Assembly: GCA_023053545.1 (NCBI GenBank) | Contig: JAKZAN010000005.1 | Location: forward strand, 4,216,001 to 4,280,000 | Origin: Lepidurus packardi | Taxonomy: Eukaryota > Arthropoda > Branchiopoda > Notostraca > Triopsidae | Direction of reading: 5' to 3' | Length of the DNA: 64,000 bases | In this document: positions 23,827 to 36,100 of the stretch, piece after piece | Layout of the letters: every line of letters begins with the position of its first letter | How positions within the stretch are numbered: the first letter of the stretch is position 1 | Made by a program: the position numbers and the translations under genes | The notes under the pieces: generated by a model | Database searches by the model: none | Seen by the model: only the letters and a program-made list of their open reading frames with translations | What the model was told of the DNA's origin: nothing

Positions 23827-26800
23827 CTGTTCCGCGTTCGCATGACCACAGCTTGTAAAGTGAAAAGCTTACGTAGCTAAGTATCTTACAATTTTGTTTG
23901 CTGTCGTAGTACTCTCGATAGTCTCTGTCCTTGCGAAATAACGGAGACATTTCATGAAAATTAAGCCTCATCATCAGCAGCAAAATCTGTGTGCCTTTTG
24001 ATCAGTAATTTTGGTGCCAAAGTAAACAGTGCATATGAGTTGTCTGTTATCAAACCAATTTTATATACAATTTTTTGTGCATCTTTAAAAAATCGGTTCG
24101 CTTTACTTGAAATTTGACTCCCCAACTTTGAACCCGGGCCAGATGGCTTTCTTAAACAGGGACGTGGTGTTTATCACATTCGACTTGCAGAATTCTGCTA
24201 AGCTTTTTCAGGGTATAATGGGACTGGGAACGAATGGAAAGTTGCTTTACCCCATTTTGGATTGGGAACATTCGAATTTTCCCGCTAGTGTTTCCTTCCT
24301 TTATTCACGTTACGCCTCTTTCTTTCGGTAAGCGTCGTCTCACAAGTAACGTTGGTAACCTGTTTACTGTTAATAAACCCTACAGGTGTGGGCGGTGCGT
24401 TCCGGAAGACTGGAAGGCACAAGGCCTTGGTAGGTTATAGCAGCTGTTACCCAGGATTGTTTCGTTTAGTTTGCGATGAAAAACTCCCCGGTTGGCATTG
24501 ACTGGTCGAGTGGTGGTTTTCCAGCTTCCAGGTATGTACAATCTCCTCTCCTAACACCTCAACAGGAATGTAGAATTAAAAAAAGTGCCATTGCCACATC
24601 AACCTGGGTTTGAGCACTGTATGTCTTCTTTTTTTCAAGTGATCATTCCGTCTTTCCTCTTTGTACTGTACCTGGGGAAGGAACTTTCTTGTGGTAGGTT
24701 CCGGACATTGGTGTGGTAAGGCTGTGTGACGTCAGAGGAAGTTCCATGATTTGGCATTGAAGTTCGGCATCCTGTGTGAAGGCGAAACGACAACTACCAG
24801 CGTCGCTGAAGCCTGAGTTGTCAGTCTGCGAAGTCGTCGTGTGCAAGCCAGTAGGATTCTTCCTCCTCCTTACCTGGCTGTTTTGTACGCGGATTTTACC
24901 TTTTCAACAGGTAAATAGTTTCAACCTTGTTTTCCTGGTTTTACCTATCCCTTTGTCCTCGTTTAATTAGTGTTACTTGTACGTAAGTGATTGAAAATTT
25001 GACAAAGTTAATTTTGTAAAGACGGTTTGTATTGTTTTTAAAACGCAATTATAGGCAAGTCTTCGAGTACGCAGGTTGAAAAGAGGGCTTGAATCAAAGA
25101 GAAAGCTTGGTAATGTCAGAGTTGTCTTTCAAGGGTTTTGAAGGGAATTCTTTGGTTTAAAGTGTTCCGTTTGAACAACACACTTTCTCTTTGCCGGTAG
25201 TTTTTCTTCCTGTTGGTAGTCGCCGAATGGCTTCTTTTTTTCACCAGCCCCAACCGCAATCGAAACGGAAAAAAGCGTGCTAGAATTACACGGTTTTCTG
25301 GTTTTTAGCGGTTATTGTTCTGGGGACACTTAAAAGTTCTTGAACTCGAAAATAATTTTCTTTCTGCTTTATTTTTACTCGAAACGCAAGGCGTAGCGGA
25401 CATTGAAAGTTAAACGCAGTCAGACTACTCCAAGCACGTAATTAGGACAGCTTTCATAAGCCACGTCGAACAATCAAGTTCCGAATGAGTAATTAACAGC
25501 TACGAAACTTTGAGGGGAAAACAAAAGCCTGACGAACGGTTCATTGCCTCTGAAAATGACATCCTAGACCAAGAACGTCGGACCACATTTTCATTGAGAC
25601 TTGCGTCCGCTGTAATTTCTTTCCCCCCTAAAACCCAAGTCGGTTACGTTTTTCCCACTGGCAAATACCGTTTTTTCCCTTGTTGTTAGACCAAGATTGG
25701 GAATTTGAAAACACGGATTGCTTGGCATGAGTAACCTAGATTAAATTAGGGTTCAAACTTTCACGTTTACTTTACGGGTGTCCACACCCAAAGTTTGATT
25801 TGGCTCTCTAAAATCAATCCCAGAGAGTTTTTTAAGCCCTTTGGGGTGACGGGCAAAAACCCAGGACTCTTTTTGTTTTTGTGATCCATGACTATATGTA
25901 TAGTATCGGCAAGACGAAAATGTGGAAAAACCTTGAAAAATCATAAGACCGGTTGCCACTGCTTTACAGGCATACGCAATGTTAGGAGTTGCACATGTTC
26001 GTACGCAATGCTCCTCTTCCGGGGTTCTGCCCCATTGTCCTTTTGCATCATCCGTCGCCAAGGTTATGTGAAACAATTTGAATAGTACATACCTGCTAAG
26101 AAATGCCTTTCAGAAACAGTCATAGTTTGATATTTTATTTTATGTTTGTAGGTTAGAAAAAACAAGTCAAGAAAATTAAAAAATAGCTTGTACAGTAAAA
26201 CTTGTATAGATTCTGGAAGCGTACAGGAGCCAGCAACTTTATGATGTTAATTATTGATTATAGGTCACACCCGGTAATTGCCAAGTCTAGCTTTACATAG
26301 AGGCTTGGATGACTAATAGTAACCCGTCTCTCGTTGTGCTGCCCTGTGCCAGATACTTTTTGATTCCTGAGAAGCGCAAAGTGGGACTTTCCCACTGCAG
26401 TTAGCCTTTGTACGCAGGAAATCGAAGGGGAGGAAAACTGTAAAAACAAAATACGTACAAATGTACTATTATCGCTGTACCATAGCCCTGGAATGAGCTG
26501 AAATAAGCAGAATGTTAATTTAGCTAAAAACCTTTCCCCGGAATACCTTGACCCACACCTTTTTTGAAATATAAAAAAAGATTTGAATGAACAAGTCACC
26601 GGAATGGGAACCCTTTTTTTGTCAGTGAAAGGGATATAATGCCAGATTTCCCTGAGGGTTGAAGAAGCTATCTTTTGCACATAATATGCTGAGCCATCAA
26701 CGCTGCAGGTTTTCCTTTTTGTCTTTAAAACCAAGCACTTTCTTGACGTTTCGCCTTGACCCGTAAGAGTTAAGCGAAAACTTTCCCTGCATTTTCTGTC

Positions 26801-28049
26801 CCGTGGTGTGGTATGGTATGGTTGAGGGCTTCTATGCAGGTTATGGGGCTCTATGGGTCTTTCCGATTTCAGAACTAGCAGGAATTTAATGAAGTGCATT
26901 CTCTCATTATTCAAGTGTTTTTGGGTTCCTCTTTCGCCTCATTTGCATAAGTGTAGTGCACATAATGCCCGGGGAGTTATAGACACCATGAAGTTATATC
27001 TTCAAGGTAATCAAGAAACTGAGCTAAAATGAGTTGTTCGTAAGGGCAAGTTGTTAGCTTATACGTCTAATCTCTTGGAATGAGCTTATAGTTACGTTTT
27101 CTCAAGGACAGGCTCCCGAAAGGTGTGACAAACAGTCGCTGCCTGTCAGTCAACGTAGTACAGACCAGCTTTTGCATGGACGTTGTTTTTCCTTTACTGT
27201 ACTCGTTTCTAAGGTAAAAGTCATTTGCCATGAAAAAGCGTGGGTTGAACTCGTCAAGGCTGTATACGCTTTCTGTTCTCTTTTTTTTCGAACTAAGAAA
27301 TAAATTGTTACCATTAATGAAAGGGCATTTCTCTATAATGTTTTTTGTGAAAAGCGATAACAGATTTTTTTTTTGGGCTTCTATTTCGTAACCGAAAACA
27401 GCTTCCAAAATGTTTCGTTTCTGTCGAGTCATTAGAATCCAGCATTGAAAGCGTGAAACGGGAGAAGGGGAAGTCAAGGGCAAGAGCTATCGTGTGCTAT
27501 TTCCGGGTGGGGTAAATTTAACCTGTTTTTGTCACACGCTTGCAATCGCTTGCAACCATAATGCCATTTAGGAAACGTGCATACAATTATCGCATACTTT
27601 CTCTTTCTTGCATAAAAGCATGCCAAAACTTAATTGCTTGCATCCTACTTAACCTTGGTTAAGAAAGCGTGATGGCGTAGTTTTATCAACATGTTAAAGG
27701 AGTAATTCAAAAGAAAATGTTCAAGTCATGGACATGACACGACGTGGAAGCGTTTTTTTTCTCTTTTATTTTCTCCCACGCTTGATCAAGAGATTGTGCT
27801 TCTCGTATTAAACGTCTTGCCGTGAATTATGTAGTTTATGTATTTTCTTTGTAAAGTAAAAAACATTATCGTGCTAACCATCTTCGAGCGTGTGTTGCTG
27901 TTCAACTGATTAAGAGTTCGACCCCTTGCCCCCTATTAACATACATAACCCAGTTCGTGTACCAGTTTTTCCCGAATTTATGTTAATAGATTTGTTTTTC
28001 GCTTTCCGAAGTTTGTAGATTTTTGTTTATTTTTCCTGTAGCGACAGCC
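23827..28049. other. 4.2-kb interval without a supported gene
   Basis: A pyrimidine-tract acceptor just before 28041 suggests that a non-coding 5' exon of the next gene lies somewhere in this interval, making part of it 5'-UTR intron. An unexplained 218-codon minus-strand ORF lies at 26258-26914 and a 138-codon one at 27067-27483; neither resembles a known family. Confidence 0.5.
26258..26914 (-). other. Long orphan ORF, 218 codons
   Basis: Open from ATG to stop for 218 codons, which is long for this AT-rich DNA by chance. The product is basic, rich in Ser, Arg and Phe, with no signal peptide, domain or low-complexity pattern that I recognise. It may be chance, a decayed repeat or a lineage-specific gene. 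Confidence 0.2.
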
Positions 28050-31000
28050 ATGGCTTTTCTTTGCGTAAAAAGCTGGATGCTGCTGGCCTTGTTCTTGCAC
28101 TCTGCCCGGGGCTATGGAACTGGCGCTCCGGAAAATACTTGCCATACTATGCTGCCTGGACATGGAGAGGATCCGCAAAGTAGTCCTTCCCCTTACATAA
28201 CTCTGCCGGAATCGACAAGCGTGACTTCGGGCTCCCCTTTACCAATTGCGATTCAAGGTGTTAGTAATGAACACTTCAAAGGATTCCTTATCCAGGCCCG
28301 CTCTGTCACCAACAACGACACTATAGGCTCCTTTGTTCCCGACAACGCAGCGGAAGTTAAGCTCATAAACTGCCATGGTGTTGTCAAGGTAAATCACTCC
28401 ATCAGTTTCTATCAGTCTTTCCTTTTGCGATAACCTTAAGACTTAAAACTCTCGGAATTCACTTTTAGAGCGGGGCCACACACTCCAACAACAATCCAAA
28501 GTTGTCTGCTAAGCTAACATGGGTCGCGCCTCTTGATTACGAAGGAGACGTCATTTTTTAGTGAGTATAACTCGTAAGCCTATAAGGAAAATCGGTGTTG
28601 CTAATGTTTTTCATTTTCTGTTTTAGTACTACATATGTTCAAGACGGAGCCACATATTGGGTAGCCATCCCGTCCAAACCGGTTCGAGTTGCAAAAGCTG
28701 TACCTACAACAACCACTTCACTGCCTTCGACAAATCCTGCCTCTACTAGCCGTATCCCAGAAGCCCAATCTACCACCACGCCTCGCGTAGCTGCTTCTCG
28801 GGCCAACTTGGCCACTGAGCCCTGGAACTTTACTGGCGGAGTAAGTTTGAACCGTTAAAACAGTACTCACCTTCTCTTTTTTTTCTTCTTTTGTACACAC
28901 TTGCACCTGTATTATACCAGTGAATGACATTAGTTGTCTTTATCGTAGGTTGGGTTTATTATTATGGGTTTGTAGACTGTCATGGTGGCACATTTAGCGC
29001 AATAAAGCTGTATTTCGCACACACAAAATAGACTGGGCTAATTTTATTGATTTTTTTTTCTTTCGTTCATGTGTCGTGTCATTAGGAAAACCTACCCACT
29101 CCCGCTCCCTTGCATCAGATTTACGACGGCTGTAACCATATTAAAACCTGCTTTGGCAGCACGGCTACTTGCGTCGCCAATGGTGACTGTGGCACAGTTG
29201 TGACCTATGAGCAATTAGCTGGATTGCCACCTCGTTATCGCTTCGAACTCCGCGGAAAAGTGCCCGCTGGTAGAAGCAATGGGTATTACGTCGCTGTAGG
29301 ATTCTCCAAGGATGATCGAATGGTGACGATGCAGTCAAAGAGTCTTATATATATACAAAAGGAACGAAGCATAAACATAGTCCTATTTCATATAGGGCCA
29401 AGATAACGTACATGAATGCGTCTTGTGGAATGGACAAGTCCGTGCTTTAGGGTCTTACAATGGGGGCAAATCCAACACACGCATGCCAGATGTAAATACT
29501 CCTCAACTAGAACATACTTTTGTGAAAATCCTTATAACTTTTTAATAGCTAGCTGAGAGGGTTAGCGACGTCAAAGGCCAATTCCAAGACGGTTATATTT
29601 ACTGCCAATTCGTCCGCGATCAAGTTGTTCAAGTGAGCGGCATGACATTCGACTTGTCTGAAAAACACTTCGTGTTGATAGCTCGTGGCCCTGCTGGTGC
29701 AGGTAGGTGTACACTGAAACGTTAATTGGCGTGCCCTTATAGCTTATCAGTTGGTGTTAGATAATGGTCTTTATGTTTTAAATTGTTACAAAATATATCA
29801 TTCAACTTGCTTCCCAACAGATAAGATCCAATACCATGATGAAAGGCTCGCAAGTGGCTCAGCAGTCAGTTTTGCAGGTATAAAGTTTGGAACCATTTGT
29901 GACAAATTATATTTTGGTCTCGTGCTATAATGTATAGTATCCCGGTCCCATATGCTTCCCGTTAAATTGTCTGGTTGTGCATTTAAATTTTATATCTTTT
30001 GTGGAAAGTTTCTTAAATGCCTCCCATTCGTCATGATAGCTGAATGCAAGGCTCTCTTAATTAGCTAATGAGTTCCATCAATTTAGGTTTGGAAAATATT
30101 GCTGGCAAAGACAACATTCTCCTCAAGCTCCATGGTGCTTTCATGATTACGGCCTGGGTTTGGGCAGCCTCTTGCGGAATTTTATGCGCGCGATATTTCA
30201 AAAGGACGTGGGTGGGCAGGCAAATATGCGGCAAAGATTTGTGGTTCGTGGTATGTAGACATTCGTTGCCCATGTCCATGTTTGTTGCGTTTTTTGGCGG
30301 AAGATTTATTTGTACGTTGTCTTCTTTTGTGTATGTGTTTAGTTTCATCGATCTCTCATGTTGCTCGTGTGGGGACTCACCATTGCGGCCTTCGTTCTCA
30401 TCTTCTTGCACGTCCAAGGATGGACTGACATTCCGCAATCAAGCAATCCACATGCCGTCATCGGTTGCGTTACTACTGCCTTAGCTTTCATCCAGCCGAT
30501 TATGGCAGCCTTCCGGCCCCACCCTGGCACGCCCAAACGCTCTATTTTTAACTGGGCGCATTGGTTTGTGGGAAATGCCGCCCACATTTTAGCAAGTAAA
30601 GATCAGAATGACCTTGGGAGCTTTTTTTATTCTTATTCATATTTATCTTTCCATTTGTTCACTTAACACGTAACGTTCTATTGTTCTCCCCTTTACAGTT
30701 GTCACGATCTTCCTGTCCTTCAACTTTACACATTTTATTGATGCCGTCAAGTACTTAAACCCGATATTAGTCACTTTTGTCGCATTCCACGCCGTTTCTC
30801 ACTTCTTCTTATCGGTAATGCTTTTCGCGTCTTATTGGCAACCTTATTGGACATGCGAATATTAACTCTATTTAAACTTCTGCTTATACCATCGCAATCA
30901 GCTGTTACAGTGCTGTAAATCCGAGAACTCCAGCAATCGCTCCAACAATCTTGCCTTGAAAGAAATGGGCAACGGTCAGAGTCAACACTTTCACGAACCA

Positions 31001-31193
31001 CAAAAAGAAGACAGCCCGGTACGTACACATTTGTTAGCGAAACGGAAACGAAAACTTTCATTTATTTATTATTATTATTTTTATCTCCCCCTCAAAGGGC
31101 TCCGGTTTACGACAAGTTACCTTGGTCACTTACTTTATCGTTGTGTCATGCTTAGCAGCCGCCTTAATTGCGGTCATAGTTATGCACCTCTGA
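28050..31193 (+). CDS. Reeler-DOMON-cytochrome b561 protein, ferric-chelate-reductase-like
   Basis: Twelve coding exons: 28050-28388, 28469-28560, 28627-28840, 29086-29322, 29396-29491, 29549-29702, 29821-29877, 30087-30250, 30343-30595, 30699-30814, 30902-31018 and 31098-31193; 644 residues. A signal peptide is followed by a reeler domain (about 20-165), a Thr/Pro-rich linker and a DOMON domain (about 225-375). A cytochrome b561 core of several helices comes next (about 395-575), then a final C-terminal membrane helix. Candidate haem-ligand histidines are visible in LKLHGAF, FHRSLM, NPHAVIG and NWAHWFVG. The order matches FRRS1/SDR2 proteins, thought to pass electrons across endomembranes or the plasma membrane and reduce ferric iron. 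Substrate is inferred. The acceptor before 28041 implies a non-coding 5' exon. Confidence 0.9.
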
Positions 31194-33112
31194 AGAGGAT
31201 TGACCAGCAGCGTGGGAGATAACCATCACAAACCGATACACTCGCGTAACTTATTTTAGTCAAGACGGGAGATTTTTTTTTTGTATTTCTTTTTTTCTGA
31301 GAAATACCAACAGTGGATCGTAGAAAGTGTATATTTGGTGTTGATGTGCTAGTGTCCCGCCAACGTGCAATTTACGTTAGGGTCTCTCCATCTCGCAAGC
31401 ATGTGTGACCCTAGACCTAAGAGTAGTGGTAGCCCAGCGTGAGACGTCTTATTTTTATAGCGAAGGAACGGGTTGTGGCAACATGGTGCTTTACGTGATA
31501 ACGAGTCTTATATGGATCCGAACAAGGCACACACACATACTCTATACCTACGCTGTCTTCTAGACGGACATTTTTCTCGTGTGTGTATAGGTATGTGACG
31601 TGACGGTCGAGAGAGAAATGGAAACACGTTTATTCTACCGTGAAACATTAGGGAAAACCTATCACCATCATTTCCCCATTGAGATTTATGCCCACAATTC
31701 TTTTACTCGTTGGTCCACCTTTTAGATTCCTCCCTCAAAAATCCTTTCTCATGTTTTTTTTTTTTTTTTGTTTGCTATCGAATTAATAGCGTGTGTAATC
31801 CATCTTCACTGACAGAACAGACGAATGTGTTGTCTTAAAGAACCCAAACTAGAGAAACAGGTGGGAACGGAGTGGCATTTTTGGAAAATATTTTCTTTTT
31901 CGTCTCTTTTTTAAAATTGATGACTCTATTGTATTACTGTGAAACGCACTAGTATATTACCATTTGTATTAATAATATGTTGCTGGGTTTATTAGTTTTT
32001 CATCATGGTAATTATAATAGACTCGATATTATGCCGTGTAGCATGCGAGGAGTATCGGAACCAGCTTTAGAAACGTAGTTCTGCACGGCATGATTAATAT
32101 TTTCTTTTTCTGTGTGTGTGTGTGGAGTACGTCGGTATTCGTGCCAACTTTTATGGCTGCTAATACGATTTTCGCTTCATTGGATTCGGAGGTTCAAAGT
32201 AACGAGGGAAAGAGGGGGGAGCATGAAGCATTTCATGTTCTTATGTTTGCGTAATTTAATCTTTTCTTTTATTCTCCCCGTAACCTATGGCAACGGCATA
32301 ACAATGCTCCACTCTTTTTTCCTTTCTTTACCTCGACTCTTTAGCCTATTGTCGACCGCCCACTTTGCCTCTTTCTCCTTCAGGCGTTTTTTACGCACTT
32401 TAAACAGGCGTTTATGGTGTCAGCAAGCCAAGCTGAAAAGTGGAATGCCCGTCCGTTTTTTCCCTCTGCTACCAGCAAGTTCGACTAGTCCCCTTGGCTG
32501 TCGATCCGAGCAACCTTCCACTATTGTAGTTCAAGTGCTCTAGGGGTATTGGCTAAAAAAATAATAAATCGATTTTATTCAAACGTGGATCAAAGAACCT
32601 GGGAAATGGAAACGGAAATCACACAAATGGTGGCTCGTGTTTTTTTCGTGTAGTTGAAGGTGTTAAAAAGTAACTACCAAGTCCGAATGGTTTGGTCAGA
32701 AGTGATCGACGACTATGGCCGCAGACATTAAACGACAATCAGATAAGGCTAGTAAACCAACTCGGACCTTCGGCTTCCCGCGGCGTAGAATGTGTATACC
32801 ACACCGTACAGTACAGTACGTCACCGAATGGATTCGCGGCTGCAGCGCAGGACTATGGGCCAAGAATCACTCCGTCGACCAGCGAGGAGTTCCATGCCAG
32901 TGGTTGTATGTTAGTAGGAGACGACGATACTCTCCAGCGGAATCCCTTAGTCGACGGCTGGAGTCACAGTTGACAGAGTTGACTAACGGGGATTCGTTTT
33001 TTTTGGTTCCGTTTATATTACAGCGAGCGCATTAGTCTACGTTAAAAGGAACTCGCTGCAATCTATAGTGTGGCCACGCCTATTTGATGGATTAGTTATT
33101 GATCTCCAAAAA
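31194..33112. other. Intergenic, promoter side of the EGF/LamG gene
   Basis: Contains an imperfect inverted GT-rich repeat around 31530-31600 and pyrimidine-rich sequence at 32.2-32.5 kb. At 32690-32990 there is a moderately GC-rich stretch with overlapping short ORFs, probably 5' UTR of the next gene. No separate gene is supported. Confidence 0.5.
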
Positions 33113-36100
33113 ATGTCATCAAAAATTAGAATCAGTGGTGGGGACCGGTGCATTTCATTGTTGTCCCTGTTTCTTCTGTCAATTTCTACACGTTTATTAT
33201 GGGCTTCACCGACGCAATTTGAAGCTGCTTTTCAAGGTAAGACTTCCGTCTTGCTATAGTTACTTTACGGGGTTAATTAATTTCCCCAACGGAGACAAGG
33301 CAAAAGAGCTTGTTAGCTCGGTTAGGTAGGCTTGAAATGGGTTGCTAACTGCCATCCTGTTACAAAGGCAGCGGAATTTGCTAGTTGCATTGTTGACAGC
33401 AGTGTTGTCATTTATTATGTTAAGCTTATGACATATGCAAGTCCCCTAATTACAGTTTTCCCATTTGTTTTGCATTTGCTTTGCTTTTTCCACTGGAAAA
33501 CGCATCATACGTGAGTTCTCTTCTTATGTTATTTAACTAATATACTTTCCCAACTTTAATTTTTCTTATTTAAACGTTTCATTCTCTTATTTCTTTCATT
33601 TCATTTAGATAACATTTCTTTCACACTAGCTCTCATGCTACAGGAAGGGTGGAGCAGCCCCACCCCTCCCCCTTCCTCCTCCTCCTCCCCGGTAAAGTCA
33701 TTTGTTTTTGACTTGACCAATATGCTTAGAAACTAACTACCATGTGGTCGAACCCATCCAATCATTCTCAATTCTTTGCTATTCTTCAGACTTTCGTTCT
33801 CATTCCTGACGTCCAGAACCCTGGACATCATAAGTCCCGGGTTTCATTATTATGGAAATTTTTTCGTTTCCCAACCAAGTCGCTTGAAAATCTAGAGTAT
33901 AGGCCAATATCCTTAACACACACGTTTCTTGTCCTTGGCAACAAGAAGCTTCACAAGGGAAAAAGTTGAATAGGGGAGAAAAAACGAAACCAGCCGGTGC
34001 GGCCTAATACAAGTCCCCCAAAAAGCTTCATGCAGCCACATAAACGGCGAGTTAGTTTATACTATTTTTCTCCAATTCCGAGCAATCTTTTATATAACGT
34101 GAGGGAGGGGATGCAATCTCTTTCCTCTCCCTCTCTCCATTTTGGGGTTTTGCTTTTCCTCCTATAGTGCTATAACGAGATGTTCTAATCCCCTTAAGTC
34201 TTATCGCGTATATATATTTTCGAACTTTCCCCCTATACCTTTTGGCCAACAACGATGGTGCGTGTGTTTGTGTGAAAGAAGCATTATGTGGCACCTCACT
34301 TTCCCTGACTCATTTTCCTCCATCACTATTGCGTGAAAAGAACTGTCAGGTTTAAAAGCTTCGATCTTCATATCTCTTTTCCCTCGAATTTATTGCGCGC
34401 CCCGATTGAGCCAAACGTTCTCCGTTTTTGGAGATTTTCTCTCTTGTAGTGTTTTACTTCAGCATTTTTTGGCATCAATCCCCCAAGCCTGCTTGGCAGT
34501 TTGGAAAAGACTACGCATATGCAATATCAATAAAAAAAATTGATTTTATTTATGCGTTGACAGAAAGAGAACTTTGTTCCCCGCCATGTATCAAACAAAG
34601 AAAAACAAATCGAAACTCTGAAACCAAGAACCTGAAATAACATCAAGTCGCAGCAATTTACTTTATACAAGGCAATGAGGCTTTATACTCTAGCGCCCAA
34701 GTGGTGGGATTGCGATAGGGAAGTTTTGGTTTATTCGTTCTTGTGAAATCCCGGGTGCGTGTCACGGATTTGAGCGTGCCCTGGTTGTCCAAGCTAAATC
34801 GCATCTCAAAGTTAGCCCCTCTGTTCGCCGTCCCAACATCACCCCATCGAAGGTCCTTGTTTTCAATCCCCGACGATCTTGAGAAATCCCTGCTGTAATG
34901 AGTTTGCTCGCCCGGGGCCGCAGTTGCGACTTCGCCGTACCCCACTTACACCCGAGAATGGTTATGTCGTATACTCGTACAGCAGCCAGGGAACGAAGAA
35001 ACAAGACGACCTCATCATCACTCCCCCCAAGTCCCGAGGTCTGTAATTTCATGGGTATAACTCTATTCTAAACGTCTCATAACTACATAGTGTGATACTG
35101 ACTTGCTCGTATAACGAAATACTTATTAACCCATTAATTTTTAAACGCACGAGGGCACAAGCACCTATACAAATATAAGACTAGGCAATGGGCTAGGAAA
35201 CCTATCATCAGCGAATATCAAAAGTTGAATCCCTTTTTCTAGCGCTCATAAACTCGGACTCGTTAAGACGCTTTTTTACGAATGAACGTGTATTATTACT
35301 TTTTATTATTTACTATTTTTGAAGGAGTATTTTCCTTGGCAGTATTACTATTGTTTAATGGTAGTATTATGAAAAAATTATTCTTGTGGTACCACGATTA
35401 TTTTCCGTTGAGTTTTGTTTTACAATATGCAAAAACAGGCCGCAAGTGGTACAATGCGTAACGGGGAAGATACTGACGCACGTACTATACACGCTGAGTC
35501 TTAATAGCTTTAATGATCGGTGTACAACAAGCTCGGCTTATCCAGCTTGCTTAGATAGTTTCATTCTTCGTTCTCGATCCCCTAGGGGCTCGTTGAGGAA
35601 GTTAAGGTTAATTTACCTGAAAGTATTTCCTTAATTTACGTTATTACTTATGCTTGGAAGAACCCACAAAAGCTATTTGATAGTAATACATGTACTACGA
35701 AGCTTCGGAGTTATGACAGACGCTCACCACTTGCACTGGCGATGGACTCCTAGAAAGTTCGTGGCTTGTGCGTTACATTCTTAGCCAGCCAAAGCAGCAC
35801 CACATGTGGAATGCGGCCGTTGTCGTATATCTTCCATTGATCTGCCCGCATGCCAGAAATGCCTATGGCTGCATTTAAGATATCCCTTTGCTTCCACCCA
35901 CCGCTCTTACGCGATGATATATACTCTCTAAACCTCCCAATTTTTTTCGTTATCTTTCCTCCTTTTTATTTTTTCCCGCCCTAAATGTTGATCCCGGTCT
36001 GAAAAAAACGCCAAGACCAAACGACTTTTGCATATATGCCCACCGAGTATACCATGTGCCTCCGCTCTGCTAATTGTTGGATCGATAACGACCCTCTGAG

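Noticed and set aside
30061..30438. 125-codon minus-strand ORF
   Set aside because: Antisense shadow of exon 8, an intron and the start of exon 9 of the cytochrome b561 gene, with no domain of its own.
32112..32543. 143-codon plus-strand ORF rich in Phe, Leu and Arg
   Set aside because: Pyrimidine-rich DNA produces such frames readily. It has no splice context, signal peptide logic or domain.
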